Source: DATBFU01 sp035498405 (lineage in GTDB: Bacteria; Acidobacteriota; Thermoanaerobaculia; UBA5066; Gp7-AA6). From it: 64,000 bases of DNA. The stretch is from assembly GCA_035498405.1 (NCBI GenBank), contig DATKAE010000047.1, positions 124,001 through 188,000 of the forward strand, written 5' to 3'. The notes beneath the pieces are model-generated. The model had not been told where the DNA came from and did not search any database. It saw nothing but the letters and a program-made list of their open reading frames with translations. Position 1 is the first letter of the stretch. Every line of letters begins with the position of its first letter. Below, piece after piece: positions 1 through 8,959 of this stretch. The position numbers and the translations under genes are program-made.

Positions 1-41
1 TCGATCACTCGACGCTCTCTCGCGAGCCTACGGGGACCGAC

Positions 42-305
42 GTGCTTTACCGCGTGAGGCTCTCGGGCCCAGTGGCGGTTGCGTGGGCGGACGCCTATCG
101 CGTTCTACAGAGCGATTCCACGGCATTTCGCCGCTTGCGCCTGGACCCCGCGGCGGGAATCGTCTCGTTTTCGTGCCGGGCGGTCGACGGCCCGACTCAG
201 GTGATCGACGCTCTCGAGCGCCTGGATGAGCTCGTCCAGCGCGTCAACCTCCGGGTCGCGATGCGCCCTTCCGCGCCCGCCCTGCGATTGGGCGTCACGC
301 CTTGA
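42..305 (+). CDS. Small hypothetical protein
   Basis: An 87-residue reading frame opens with GTG and ends in TGA. The protein has an alternating beta/alpha pattern, with a charged helix near residues 50-65 (DALERLDELVQRV), and reads like a real small globular protein. I do not recognise a family. It converges on the DUF2911 gene and their 3' ends overlap by 11 bp. There is only a weak purine-rich stretch before the start, and the true start could lie before the window. Coding status is moderately uncertain. Confidence 0.4.
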   Translation: MLYRVRLSGPVAVAWADAYRVLQSDSTAFRRLRLDPAAGIVSFSCRAVDGPTQVIDALERLDELVQRVNLRVAMRPSAPALRLGVTP

Positions 306-1347
306 TCCGCGCCAGAATCCCCGAGATCCGCTTCTTCTGAGTCTCGTCCGTGGCCAGGGCCAGGGCCTTGCCGTAGTACAGGGCGGCGAGCTTCTTGTCT
401 CCCTTGGCCAGATACGCCTCGCCCAGGCTGTCGCAGGCGTTCCAGGACTTCGGATAGTCCTTGACGTTCTTTTGGAACACCGCAATCGCCTCGTCGATCT
501 TCTTCTGGCCGAGGAGCTGATAACCGTAGGTGTTGAGATCCGCCTCCTTGGCGACCTGCAGCGCTTTCGCGTTTAGCTCGGCGGCGGCCTTCGCGTCGCC
601 TTTCTTTTCGAGCAGGTCCGCCTTGGTCTTGAGGTTCGTGAAGCTCTGGTTCATCGTGATCGACCGGTCGACCCACTGCATCGCTTCCTCGAGGTTGACG
701 TTGTTCTGCGCGCAGTAGGCCGCGGCGTTGTTCCATCCTTGCCACGAGAAGCGGGGAAGCCCTCTCAATTGAAGGCGCAGGCTCTCGACGACCACCGAGG
801 GCGTGTCGACCGTGATGTGGATCGGGACCGCGAGTTCTTCCCAGCGCAGGACCGCGGTGACGGCGCCATCGGTTGGATCCTCGAATGTATAGCTCAGCCG
901 CTCCTCGAACTCGGATCGCCTGGGTTGGACGGTGACGCGCAGGGCATCCTCCTTCGGGTCGTAGCTGAAGCTTCCCCAGGCGCTCGAGACGTTGCTGAAC
1001 GCCACGGTCCAGTCCTTCTCCGTCGGAATCATGTGCAAGCCATAGGTCCCCGCCGCGAGCTTCTGTCCCTCGACCATGACGGGCGAGCTGAAGGTGATGA
1101 CGGTGTTCTCGTTGGCTCCCGCTCTCCAGACTTCGTTGTAGGGAACGAGCTCTCCCCAGATCTTCCGCTTGCTCACGGCCGGCCGGTGATAGCGAACCCC
1201 GATCTGGGTCACTCCGACCGTTTGGGACACGGATGCCTCGGGGCTCGGCTGGGGCAGAACGAGCGGCGGAACCTGCGCCCGCAGGTGCGTCGCGCCCGTA
1301 GCACCGAACAGGACGATCGCGACAGCCAATCGTGCGGTAGATCTCAT
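295..1347 (-). CDS. DUF2911 domain protein with C-terminal TPR repeats
   Basis: This 350-residue protein begins with a signal peptide (hydrophobic core near residues 7-18, cleavage after HLRAQ), so it is exported. Residues about 35-175 match the DUF2911 pattern: SQTVGVTQIGVRYHRPAVSKR, GELVPYNEVWRAGANENT, and KLAAGTYGLHMIPTEKDW. Residues about 215-350 are helical TPR-like repeats, including a unit with AIAVFQKNVKDYPKSWNACD. DUF2911 proteins are common in Acidobacteriota and Bacteroidota and have no established biochemical function. The TPR part suggests protein binding in the periplasm. It is downstream of serC on the same strand with a 139-bp gap, probably its own unit. Confidence 0.85.
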   Translation of the reverse strand: MRSTARLAVAIVLFGATGATHLRAQVPPLVLPQPSPEASVSQTVGVTQIGVRYHRPAVSKRKIWGELVPYNEVWRAGANENTVITFSSPVMVEGQKLAAGTYGLHMIPTEKDWTVAFSNVSSAWGSFSYDPKEDALRVTVQPRRSEFEERLSYTFEDPTDGAVTAVLRWEELAVPIHITVDTPSVVVESLRLQLRGLPRFSWQGWNNAAAYCAQNNVNLEEAMQWVDRSITMNQSFTNLKTKADLLEKKGDAKAAAELNAKALQVAKEADLNTYGYQLLGQKKIDEAIAVFQKNVKDYPKSWNACDSLGEAYLAKGDKKLAALYYGKALALATDETQKKRISGILARIKA

Positions 1348-1486
1348 CTCTTCCTCCCTCGACCCCCGGCCGGCTCTCGGCCGCGGCGGGTCACTGAGGC
1401 TTCTTACGGAAGGGAGGAATCGAGGTTTTCGGCGCCGCCCGCGGCGGAAATCCGTCCGTTCGTCCCGGAGAAGCGCCGCCGTCCGG

Positions 1487-2575
1487 TCAACCGTTGCGGC
1501 GCTGGAACTCCTTCATGAAGGACGCGAGCGCCTCTACCCCCGCCTTCGGGAAGGCGTTGTAGATCGAGGCGCGAATTCCTCCGACGGATCGATGTCCCTT
1601 CAGGCCATCGAGCGTGGCGGCCTTCGACTCGGAGACGAATTGCTTCTCGCACTCCTCGGAGGGGAGGCGGAACGTCACGTTCATGTTCGAGCGGCTTCCG
1701 GGCCTCGCATGGGCGCGATAGTAGCCGCCGGAGGCGTCGATGGCGTCGTAGAGGATCTTCGCCTTCTCGGCGTTTCGGCGCCCGATTTCGGGCAGCCCTC
1801 CCTGCGCGAGCGCCCATTTCATCGTCAGCCGCATGATGTAGATGCCGAAGACGGGCGGGGTGTTGTAGAGCGACTTCTCCTTGGCGTGCGTGTTGTAGTC
1901 GAGCATCGTCGGCAGATTCTTCGGCGAGCGCGCGAGCAGGTCCTCCCGCATGATCACGAGCGTCACTCCCGAGGGCCCCAGGTTCTTCTGCGCCCCGGCG
2001 TAGATCAGCGCGTACTTGCCCAGGTCGATCGGCCGGCTGAAGATGTCGGAGGAAGCGTCGCAGACCAGCGGCACGGCGCCCACCTCCGGCTCCCGCGCCC
2101 ACTCCGTGCCGAAGATCGTGTTGTTGGAGGTGTAGTGAACGTAGGCGGCGCCGGGATCGAGCCGCAGCTCTCCCTGCTCCGGGATCCGGCTGAAGTTGTC
2201 CGACTCCGTCGTGGCGGCGATTTGGACACTGCCTACCTTCTGGGCCTCCTTGACCGCCTTCTTCGACCAGGAGCCGGTGACGATGTAGTCCGCCTTTCCC
2301 CCGGGAGGCAGGAGGTTCATCGGGACCATGGAGAACTGCAGCGACGCCCCGCCTTGGAGAAACAAGACATGGTAGTTGCCCGGAATGCCGGCCAGCTTAC
2401 GGATGTCGGCCTCGCATCCCTGGATGATCTCCTCGAAGGTCTTCGAGCGGTGGCTGATCTCGAGGATCGACATGCCGACACCGGGCAGCGCCATCAGGTC
2501 GCGCTGCGCCTCCTCGAGGACCTCCTCCGGCAGGACGGCCGGCCCGGCCGCGAAGTTGAAAATGCGTGTCGCCAT
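1487..2575 (-). CDS. serC: Phosphoserine aminotransferase
   Basis: This 362-residue PLP enzyme (fold type I) converts 3-phosphohydroxypyruvate and glutamate to O-phosphoserine, the second step of serine synthesis. The N-terminus NFAAGPAVLPEEVLEEAQ, the substrate-loop motif SHRSKTFEEI (residues 41-50) and the PLP-lysine motif IYAGAQKNLGPSGVT (Lys197) are characteristic, and the length is normal for SerC. The ATG is preceded by a GAGG-type ribosome site. It lies 58 bp downstream of serA on the same strand, so the two steps are probably co-transcribed. A downstream phosphoserine phosphatase is not in the window. Confidence 0.97.
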   Translation of the reverse strand: MATRIFNFAAGPAVLPEEVLEEAQRDLMALPGVGMSILEISHRSKTFEEIIQGCEADIRKLAGIPGNYHVLFLQGGASLQFSMVPMNLLPPGGKADYIVTGSWSKKAVKEAQKVGSVQIAATTESDNFSRIPEQGELRLDPGAAYVHYTSNNTIFGTEWAREPEVGAVPLVCDASSDIFSRPIDLGKYALIYAGAQKNLGPSGVTLVIMREDLLARSPKNLPTMLDYNTHAKEKSLYNTPPVFGIYIMRLTMKWALAQGGLPEIGRRNAEKAKILYDAIDASGGYYRAHARPGSRSNMNVTFRLPSEECEKQFVSESKAATLDGLKGHRSVGGIRASIYNAFPKAGVEALASFMKEFQRRNG

Positions 2576-2633
2576 GGTCTCCTCCCCGAGGTCGGCAGTA
2601 TAGAGAAACCGCGGAGGACTCGCCGCCGAGAGG

Positions 2634-3836
2634 CTACAGCGCGAGCACGGCGAGCTCGATGATGTCCGGTGTGCTCTGGCGCATCGCGTCCAGGGCCTGC
2701 GGCGCGGGCTCGCCGTCTAAGTGAATCCGCGCGACCGCCGCCCGGGCGCCTTCGAAGACGATGTTTTCGGTTTCCTGGACGTTGATGCCCGCTTCCTTGA
2801 GCCGATCGAACACGGCGGCGAGCACGCCGACCCGGTCGAAATGGCGTACGACGAGCAGGTGAGTCGCGGGAGACTTCTTCGCGAGATTGACGACGTTGGG
2901 TGCGCGGCCCCGGTCCCGATACTCCCGCACGATTCGAACCGTCTCGGCCGCGATCGCCTCCTGAGCCTGATCGGTCGAGGCGCCGATGTGGTGGGTGCCG
3001 ATGACCCCGGCGGCGCGGAAGATCGGGTCGACGATCTCGCCCGTGCCTCCCGCGGGCTCGCCCGCGAAGACGTCCAGAGCGGCTCTAATTCCTTTCTCGC
3101 GGATCGCCTTCTCCAGAGCCGCCTGATCCACGACTTCGGCGCGCGAGGTGTTGACGAAGAACGCACCGGGTTTCATCGCCCCGAAAAACCGTCCGTCGCA
3201 GAGGTTCCGCGTTTCGGGCTTCAAGGCCAGGTGGACACTCACGATGTCGGCGGCCGAGGCGACTTCGGCCGGCGAGGCCTTCGGCTGCACTCCGAGCGAC
3301 TGCGCCTTTTCGGGCGTCAGGCTTCGGCTCCAGGCCACGAGGGGCATCCCGAAGGCTCGCGCGCGCGGGACCATCTCCCTTCCGATGCCGCCGAGTCCGA
3401 GAATACCCAGTGTCGAGCCGAAGAGGCCGCGGGCCTTGGCATACTCCTTCTTGTTCCAGACCCCCTGCTTCAGGTCCGCCGCGCCCTCCGCGATCCGGCG
3501 GTCGAGCGCGAGGATGAGGCCGAAGGCCAGCTCGGCGACCGCGATCGAGTTCTTGCCGGGACAGTTGGAAACGGAGATGCCCCGCTCGGAGGCGGCCTCG
3601 ACGTCGATCGTGTTGTAACCCGCCCCTGCGCGAATCACCAGCGAGAGACGGCCCGCCTCGAGCATCGGCCGGCCGACCTTCGTCGAGCGGACCACGAGAA
3701 CCTCGGCTGCCGAGGTGCGGATCGCCTCCGTCAGCGAGTCGTCCTTGGCGTCGGGCTGGTAGAGCACCTCGCAGCCGAGGCTTTCGAGCCCCTGGAGGCC
3801 GCTCTTTTCGAACTTGTCGGCGACGAGAACTTTCAT
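2634..3836 (-). CDS. serA: D-3-phosphoglycerate dehydrogenase
   Basis: This 400-residue NAD-dependent 2-hydroxyacid dehydrogenase oxidises 3-phosphoglycerate, the entry step of serine synthesis. Visible are the Rossmann motif LGILGLGGIGREM, the catalytic arginine region NTSRAEVVD, and the catalytic histidine in GTHHIGAST. The C-terminal 75 residues (from about HLLVVRHFDRVGVLAAVFDRL) form an ACT domain, the usual serine-feedback site. It is the short form, without the extra intervening domain of the long SerA type. It sits between DUF1015 and serC on one strand, and that three-gene order suggests one operon. Confidence 0.95.
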   Translation of the reverse strand: MKVLVADKFEKSGLQGLESLGCEVLYQPDAKDDSLTEAIRTSAAEVLVVRSTKVGRPMLEAGRLSLVIRAGAGYNTIDVEAASERGISVSNCPGKNSIAVAELAFGLILALDRRIAEGAADLKQGVWNKKEYAKARGLFGSTLGILGLGGIGREMVPRARAFGMPLVAWSRSLTPEKAQSLGVQPKASPAEVASAADIVSVHLALKPETRNLCDGRFFGAMKPGAFFVNTSRAEVVDQAALEKAIREKGIRAALDVFAGEPAGGTGEIVDPIFRAAGVIGTHHIGASTDQAQEAIAAETVRIVREYRDRGRAPNVVNLAKKSPATHLLVVRHFDRVGVLAAVFDRLKEAGINVQETENIVFEGARAAVARIHLDGEPAPQALDAMRQSTPDIIELAVLAL

Positions 3837-3875
3837 TGGCGGGATTCTATGTTGGCAGCCCGGCGCGACCGGGCG

Positions 3876-5102
3876 TCAGATCTCGTGGATCAGGAGGCCG
3901 TCTCGAAGCTTCGGTTCGAACCAGGTCGACTTGGGAGGCATGATTTCGTTGGCGTCCGAGATGTCCATCAGCTCGGCGAGGGACACCGGATACATCGAGA
4001 AGGCCACGGCGGACCTTCCCGAGTTCACCAGTCTTTCGAGCTCCTCGGTGCCGCGCACGCCCCCCACGAAGTCGATTCGCTTATCGGTGCGGACGTCCCG
4101 AATGCCGAGCAGTGGTTCGAGCACGCGGCGCTGGAGCCTGTCGGCGTCGAGCGCTTCGATGGCGCCGTCGCCGGTCGGCGGGGGGAGCTCGATCCCGTGC
4201 CAGTGCCCGGCGAGGTAGACGCGAACCTCTCCCTTGTGGGCCGGGCTGCCGTTGGCGACATCCCGCACGGGCAAGAGGCGCCGGAGCTCATCGAGAAAGG
4301 TCTCGGGGCTCCGCGCGCCCAAGTCCTTGACGACGCGGTTGTAGGGGAGGATCCGGAGCTGGCCGGCGGGGAAGACCACAGCCAGAAAGAAGTTGTAGGC
4401 CTCCTGTCCGTTGTGGCTCGAAGCGTCGGCCTGGAGCTTCCGCCGCGCGCGGCTCGCGCTCGCCGCGCGGTGATGGCCGTCGGCGATATAGAGCTGGGGT
4501 ACTTGCGCGAAGGCCGCGGCGAGCCGCGATCCCCCCTGGCTCCCGAGACGCCAGACCGTGTGCGACACGCCGTCCGGGGCGGCGAAGTCGTAGAGCGGGG
4601 TCTCCCGCTTCGCCTCGGCGACGATCCGGTCGATCTCGGGCCGGTCGCGGTGAGCCAGGAAGACCGGCCCCGTTTGGGCGCGCAGCCGCAGCATGTGCCG
4701 CGTTCGGTCGTCCTCCTTGTCCGGACGGGTCCGCTCGTGCTTGCGGATGAGGTCGGCGTCGTACTCGTCGATCGAGCAGCAGCCCGCGACCCCGGTCTGC
4801 TCGTGGCCGTCTCGGCGGAGGCGGTACGCATAGAGCGACGGCTCGGACTCGGACGTGAGGGGAGCCGCGCGCTTCAGCTTCTCGAAGCTCTCCGCGGCGC
4901 GCGCGTAGACGGGCTCGGAGTAGGGGTCCGTTCCGTCCGGGAGGTCGATCTCCGCGCGCGAGACGTGGAGAAAGGAAAGGGGATTGGCTGCCGCCAGAGC
5001 GCGCGCCTCGGCGGTCGAGACGACATCGTAGGGAACCGCGGAGACCGCGGCGGCAGCCTCCGGACGGGGCCGCAAGGCGCGAAAGGGCCGGACCGTTGCC
5101 AT
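3876..5102 (-). CDS. DUF1015 family protein
   Basis: This 408-residue cytosolic protein has the DUF1015 hallmarks: N-terminal TVRPFRALRPRPEAA, AVPYDVVSTAEARALA, YYADGHHR-like IADGHHRAASA in the centre, and HEI at the C-terminus. The family is often encoded next to serA/serC, as here, with a 39-bp gap to serA. A serine-kinase activity has been described for some relatives, but I infer only a link to serine metabolism. It is the first gene of the ser operon, and its start lies back to back with the cytochrome gene (107 bp between the two start codons). Confidence 0.9.
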   Translation of the reverse strand: MATVRPFRALRPRPEAAAAVSAVPYDVVSTAEARALAAANPLSFLHVSRAEIDLPDGTDPYSEPVYARAAESFEKLKRAAPLTSESEPSLYAYRLRRDGHEQTGVAGCCSIDEYDADLIRKHERTRPDKEDDRTRHMLRLRAQTGPVFLAHRDRPEIDRIVAEAKRETPLYDFAAPDGVSHTVWRLGSQGGSRLAAAFAQVPQLYIADGHHRAASASRARRKLQADASSHNGQEAYNFFLAVVFPAGQLRILPYNRVVKDLGARSPETFLDELRRLLPVRDVANGSPAHKGEVRVYLAGHWHGIELPPPTGDGAIEALDADRLQRRVLEPLLGIRDVRTDKRIDFVGGVRGTEELERLVNSGRSAVAFSMYPVSLAELMDISDANEIMPPKSTWFEPKLRDGLLIHEI

Positions 5103-5209
5103 TCTTCTCCGGCCGCGAGCATCTCGCGGCGCGAGGAGGATTCTATGAAATCCCCAGGGCCACGGTTAGAATCGCGGAAGACTCTGAGGACAGCGAGGAG
5201 GCGATCTCG

Positions 5210-5812
5210 ATGAGACAAATGACGTCGCGCGGTACCGCCGCGTCGATCGGACTGGTTCTGGCTCCCGTGGCGTTGGTTCTGGCGGCTGATGCGGCTTCCA
5301 AGCCGTCCGCGGCTTCGGCGGCGGGCCGCGTGGAACGCGGAAAGTATCTGGTCACGATCTCGGGCTGCAACGACTGCCATACCCCCTGGAAGATGGGGCC
5401 CAACGGAGTTCCGGAGCCCGACATGACCCGGATGCTCTCCGGGCATCCCGAGGCAATGAAGCTTCCGCCCGCCCCGGCGGCCTCGGGACCGTGGGTGGCC
5501 TCGTTCGCGGCGACGCAGACGGCGTTTGCGGGACCGTGGGGGGTGACCTATGCGATGAACTTGACGCCGGACCAGAACACGGGCATCGGCATCTGGACGG
5601 AAGAAATGTTCATCAAGACGATGCGAACCGGGAAGCATTTCGGCACCTCACGGCCCATTCAGCCGCCGATGCCCTGGTACTGGATGGCGAAGGCAACGGA
5701 CGAGGATCTCAAGTCGATCTACGCCTACTTGCGGACGATTCCGCCCGTCGTCAATCACGTGCCGGACTACGAGGAGCCTCGGCCGGCCAAGGCAGCGCCC
5801 GCCAAGAACTAG
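5210..5812 (+). CDS. Secreted mono-heme cytochrome c
   Basis: The product is 200 residues. It has a signal peptide (hydrophobic about residues 10-25) and one heme c site, SGCNDCHTPW, in the CxxCH form. A downstream PPMPWYWM stretch can supply the axial methionine. A GAGGAGG ribosome site at 5195-5201 sits 8 bases before ATG 5210, which is why I chose this start over an in-frame ATG at 5096. It is expected in the periplasm as a soluble electron carrier. The partner oxidase or dehydrogenase is not next to it. It ends 9 bp from the convergent PilZ gene, with no visible terminator between. Confidence 0.88.
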   Translation: MRQMTSRGTAASIGLVLAPVALVLAADAASKPSAASAAGRVERGKYLVTISGCNDCHTPWKMGPNGVPEPDMTRMLSGHPEAMKLPPAPAASGPWVASFAATQTAFAGPWGVTYAMNLTPDQNTGIGIWTEEMFIKTMRTGKHFGTSRPIQPPMPWYWMAKATDEDLKSIYAYLRTIPPVVNHVPDYEEPRPAKAAPAKN

Positions 5813-5821
5813 AGCGGGCGC

Positions 5822-6139
5822 TCAGAGCGCCGCGAGGAACTGGAAGTACTCTTCGGAGCTCGAGGAGAGCGCCATACCGAAGCCGCTCGGCACCAGGCGC
5901 GCCAGCGCTGTCGGCGCCCGGAACGACCGTACGACCCTTCCCTGAAGCGGGATTCGCTTCCCGTCGGGCAGATGGAGCTCGGCCGACACCGAGGTGCCGA
6001 GTGTCGGAATGCGAATCGACCGCACGAAGAGGCCCATCGGCGAGAGGTTGTGCGTGAAGCCGTAGTAGGGAGATCCGGCAAGGTGAAATTCGATCACCAG
6101 CCGACGCTTGACTCGGGGAAACTTTCGCTTGTCCGCCAT
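5822..6139 (-). CDS. PilZ domain protein
   Basis: The product is 105 residues and almost entirely one PilZ domain. The conserved RxxxR site is KFPRVKRRLVIEF near residue 6-18, and the second motif is NLSPMGLFVRS, of the [D/N]xSxxG type. These residues bind cyclic di-GMP in active family members, so the protein is a likely c-di-GMP receptor. I chose ATG 6139 because the PilZ domain begins immediately after it. An in-frame extension to 6433 is arginine-rich and looks non-coding. It lies downstream of the aminotransferase on the same strand. Confidence 0.85.
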   Translation of the reverse strand: MADKRKFPRVKRRLVIEFHLAGSPYYGFTHNLSPMGLFVRSIRIPTLGTSVSAELHLPDGKRIPLQGRVVRSFRAPTALARLVPSGFGMALSSSSEEYFQFLAAL

Positions 6140-6327
6140 GGCGACCGTGAGGACGTCCCACCCCTCCCCGGCCCCAGCATATTCCCACTGCGGCTGGGAC
6201 GGAGCCACCTTTCTGGTCCGGCCAACGCCCCGGCCTGGACCGGCGCTCGTCTCCATCTTCGCCGGCGCGAGGAGCCCCTCCGAGGCCCGTCTCCAATTGA
6301 CCGCGCGGCGCCGTATCGCAGCAGAAC

Positions 6328-7332
6328 CTAGCGCGCCAGACGCAGGGAAACCCCGTCCTTGCCGGCGCGCTCGCGCTCCGGCGCCTCGGGCTTCGAGAAG
6401 TCCCGTTCGCCGGAATAGACGGCAGCGCACCAATGCCGGTACTCGCGCCGCCGCCCGCGCACGATTTCGAAGTAGAGCGTTCGCAGGCCGGAAGCAATCG
6501 GCCCCATCTTCCCGGAGCCGATCGCCCGGTGGTCGATGCGCGTGACGACCGCAATTTGGGCTCCGGTGCCGCAGAAGAACACTTCGTCGGCCAGATAGAT
6601 CTCCGTCCGGTCGATCGGACGCTCGACGACCGGCAGACCCAGCTCTTTGGGGAGCAGCTCCAGAAGCGTCCGACGCGTGATCCCTTCGAGCACGTTGTCC
6701 GTGATCGGCGGCGTGATGGCCGCGCCGTTGCGCACGATGAAGATGTTGGCCGCCGAGGTCTCCGAAACGTGTCCCTCCGCCGTCAACACGATTGCCTCGT
6801 CGAAGCCGGCGCGTTGGGCGTCGCTCTTGGCGAAGGCGGAGTTGACGTAGGAGCCCGCGATCTTCCCGCGAGCCGGAATCATGTTGTCGTCGATGCGCCG
6901 CCAGGAGGAGATCGTCGCGTGGATGTTCTCGTCGTTGTCGAGGTACTTGCCGTAGGGCATGGCGACGATGGACACCTCGGGCGTCAGGTTGTGAAGCCGA
7001 ACGCCGACGGACTCATCGCCATAGAAGGCGAGGGGCCGCACATAACAATCCTCGCGGTACAGCTCGGCCCGAAGCAGCTCGACGAGCGCGGCCGAGAGGG
7101 CTTCCTCGGTGTACGACAGCTCCATGCCGAGCAGGCGGGCGGACTCGAGAAACCGCCGGAAGTGGTCTCTCGGCCGGAAGACGAAGAGCTCCTCTTCGTC
7201 GTCGTTCCAGTAGGCACGGATCCCGGCGAAGCAGGCGGTGCCGTAATTGAGCGCGTGGGTCAAGACACCGACCCGGGCCTCGGAATAGGGAACGATGTGG
7301 CCTCGAAAGAACGCGTGACGGGGCAAGGGCAT
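6328..7332 (-). CDS. ilvE: Branched-chain amino acid aminotransferase (class IV)
   Basis: This 334-residue class IV PLP aminotransferase carries the BCAT signature: HALNYGTACFAGIRAY near residue 26, the PLP-lysine segment PARGKIAGSYVNSAFAKSDA (Lys157), and the cofactor-phosphate loops SETSAANIF and ITRRTLLELL. It should transfer amino groups between glutamate and leucine, isoleucine or valine. D-amino acid or aminodeoxychorismate activity cannot be excluded from sequence alone. The last 25 residues are charged and less conserved. The start is shared with a divergent MocR regulator 139 bp away, which probably controls it. Confidence 0.9.
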   Translation of the reverse strand: MPLPRHAFFRGHIVPYSEARVGVLTHALNYGTACFAGIRAYWNDDEEELFVFRPRDHFRRFLESARLLGMELSYTEEALSAALVELLRAELYREDCYVRPLAFYGDESVGVRLHNLTPEVSIVAMPYGKYLDNDENIHATISSWRRIDDNMIPARGKIAGSYVNSAFAKSDAQRAGFDEAIVLTAEGHVSETSAANIFIVRNGAAITPPITDNVLEGITRRTLLELLPKELGLPVVERPIDRTEIYLADEVFFCGTGAQIAVVTRIDHRAIGSGKMGPIASGLRTLYFEIVRGRRREYRHWCAAVYSGERDFSKPEAPERERAGKDGVSLRLAR

Positions 7333-7380
7333 GACGACGTCCTCCTCTCGATTCGGCGACGAAAACGGCCCGATCGCCTG

Positions 7381-7432
7381 GATCCAATTTCAAGATCCAA
7401 TCCTCGCCACTCGGCGATTGGTATTACAATCG
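7381..7432. promoter_or_regulatory. Candidate MocR operator between ilvE and the MocR gene
   Basis: The divergent intergenic region has a GATCCAAT octamer twice, at 7381-7388 and 7394-7401 (13 bp start to start). It also has a perfect inverted repeat CGATTG-N6-CAATCG at 7415-7432. All copies share a CCAAT/ATTGG core. MocR-type regulators usually bind short direct or inverted repeats in such divergent regions. The operator role is inferred. Confidence 0.5.
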
Positions 7433-7471
7433 GACCTTGCGAGGAGGCATTCAATAGCCACTTTGGTGAAA

Positions 7472-8959
7472 ATGGACTGGAAGGGCCGGACGGCTCGGCG
7501 GCCGCTCGAATTCGCGCGTGCCCTCGGAAACTGGGCCGAAGGCGAGGGCCCGGCGTACCGGCGGCTGGCCGCGGCCCTGCGTGTGGCAATCCAGCGCGGC
7601 GAGGCCGGGCCCGGTGAACGGCTTCCCGCCGAGCGGGTCTTGGCGCGCCTGCTTTCCGTCTCGCGCACGACGGTCGTCGCGGCCTACGAGATCCTGCGCC
7701 AGGAGGAGTGGCTCGAGAGCCGGCAGGGCAGCGGCACGCGAGTTTGCTCCGGTGCGGCCGACGCGGCGCTGCCTCCCGAGGACGGCTCCGGCTCGGTCCG
7801 CGGCCACCCGGTCTACCGGGGCTTGATCGAAGGCTCCAAAGGGACCATCGAGTTTCTGGGCGCCCACCTCTCGGGATCCGACTTTCTCGTGAAGGACCTG
7901 GCCTCGTTCGACCGGCGTGCGCTCGCCGAGTTGGCGCGCACCCCCGGGTATCTCCCGATGGGATTACCCGCTCTGCGACGGGCGATTGCCGCGCACCTCT
8001 CCGCTCAGGGTCTTCCGACGGCCGAGGAACAGGTGCTCGTGACCTGCGGTGCCCAGCAGGCCGTCGCCATTGCGGCCGCCACCTTCTTGCGGCGGGGCGA
8101 CGCGGTGGTGCTCGAGAACCCGACGTACCTCGGGGCGATGGACATTTTCACGAGTCTCGGCGCTCGCCTGACTCCGGTTCCGATCGAGCGCGACGGCGTG
8201 CGCGCGGACGTCTTGCGCGAGATCGTGGCCCGCACCGCGCCGCGCCTGGTGTACCTGATGCCGACTTTTCAAAACCCAACGGGCGCCCTGATGCCGGAAC
8301 GCCAGCGGCGGTCGGTGGCGCGGCTTGCCCGCGAGCGAAACCTGCCGGTGGTCGAGGACAACACGCTGGCGGACCTGTCTCTGTCAGGGCCGGCTCCGGC
8401 GCCGCTGGCGGCCTACGAGCCGGAGGCCCCCATTCTGACCGTGGGCTCCCTGTCCAAGCTCTTCTGGGGAGGGCTGCGGGTGGGCTGGATCCGCGCCTCC
8501 GAGGCGATCCTGACCCGGATTGCCAAGAGAAAGATCATGGCCGACCTGGGAGGCTCGCTCCTGTCGCAGCTGGCCGCGGTGCGGCTCCTCGCTCGCGCCG
8601 AGGAAGTGAGAGAGATCCGGCGGCGCGAGATGCGGGAGCGACTCGACTGGTTGACCCGGCTGCTCGCCCGTCACCTTCCGGATTGGACTTGGGTTGCTCC
8701 GGCGGGGGGCCTGTCGCTCTGGGTGCGCTTGCCGCGGGGGAGCGCCGACGAGCTCGCGGCGGTGGCGCTGCGGCACGGCGTCTCCATCGTTCCGGGTCCG
8801 CTCGCTTCGCCGGACGGCGGTTTTCAGGACCATCTGCGTCTTCCCTTCGTGCTCGATCGGGAGACGATGGAGGAGGGCATCCGTCGCCTGGCGCGCGCCT
8901 GGAGCGCCTGCGCCGGTACCACGCCGCGCGCGCGGGCCAGCCTGGACGTGCTGGTCTAG
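7472..8959 (+). CDS. MocR-type GntR/aminotransferase regulator
   Basis: The product is 495 residues: an N-terminal GntR winged helix (residues about 25-92, with ERLPAERVLARLLSVSRTTVVAAYEIL) joined to a class I aminotransferase fold. Lys329 in GSLSKLFWGGLRVGW is the PLP-binding lysine, and NPTYLGA and QNPTGALM are typical AAT motifs. MocR proteins use PLP or an amino-acid adduct as effector. The divergent branched-chain aminotransferase gene is the obvious target. ATG 7472 was chosen; GTG 7466 is an alternative. Its stop codon TAG overlaps the opposite-strand stop of the MOSC gene (shared 4 bp). Confidence 0.9.
   Translation: MDWKGRTARRPLEFARALGNWAEGEGPAYRRLAAALRVAIQRGEAGPGERLPAERVLARLLSVSRTTVVAAYEILRQEEWLESRQGSGTRVCSGAADAALPPEDGSGSVRGHPVYRGLIEGSKGTIEFLGAHLSGSDFLVKDLASFDRRALAELARTPGYLPMGLPALRRAIAAHLSAQGLPTAEEQVLVTCGAQQAVAIAAATFLRRGDAVVLENPTYLGAMDIFTSLGARLTPVPIERDGVRADVLREIVARTAPRLVYLMPTFQNPTGALMPERQRRSVARLARERNLPVVEDNTLADLSLSGPAPAPLAAYEPEAPILTVGSLSKLFWGGLRVGWIRASEAILTRIAKRKIMADLGGSLLSQLAAVRLLARAEEVREIRRREMRERLDWLTRLLARHLPDWTWVAPAGGLSLWVRLPRGSADELAAVALRHGVSIVPGPLASPDGGFQDHLRLPFVLDRETMEEGIRRLARAWSACAGTTPRARASLDVLV

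Noticed and set aside
2721..5213. Long open frame antisense to serA and DUF1015
   Set aside because: GC-rich codon bias creates long open frames opposite real genes; the antisense protein is repetitive and the sense genes are well-defined families.
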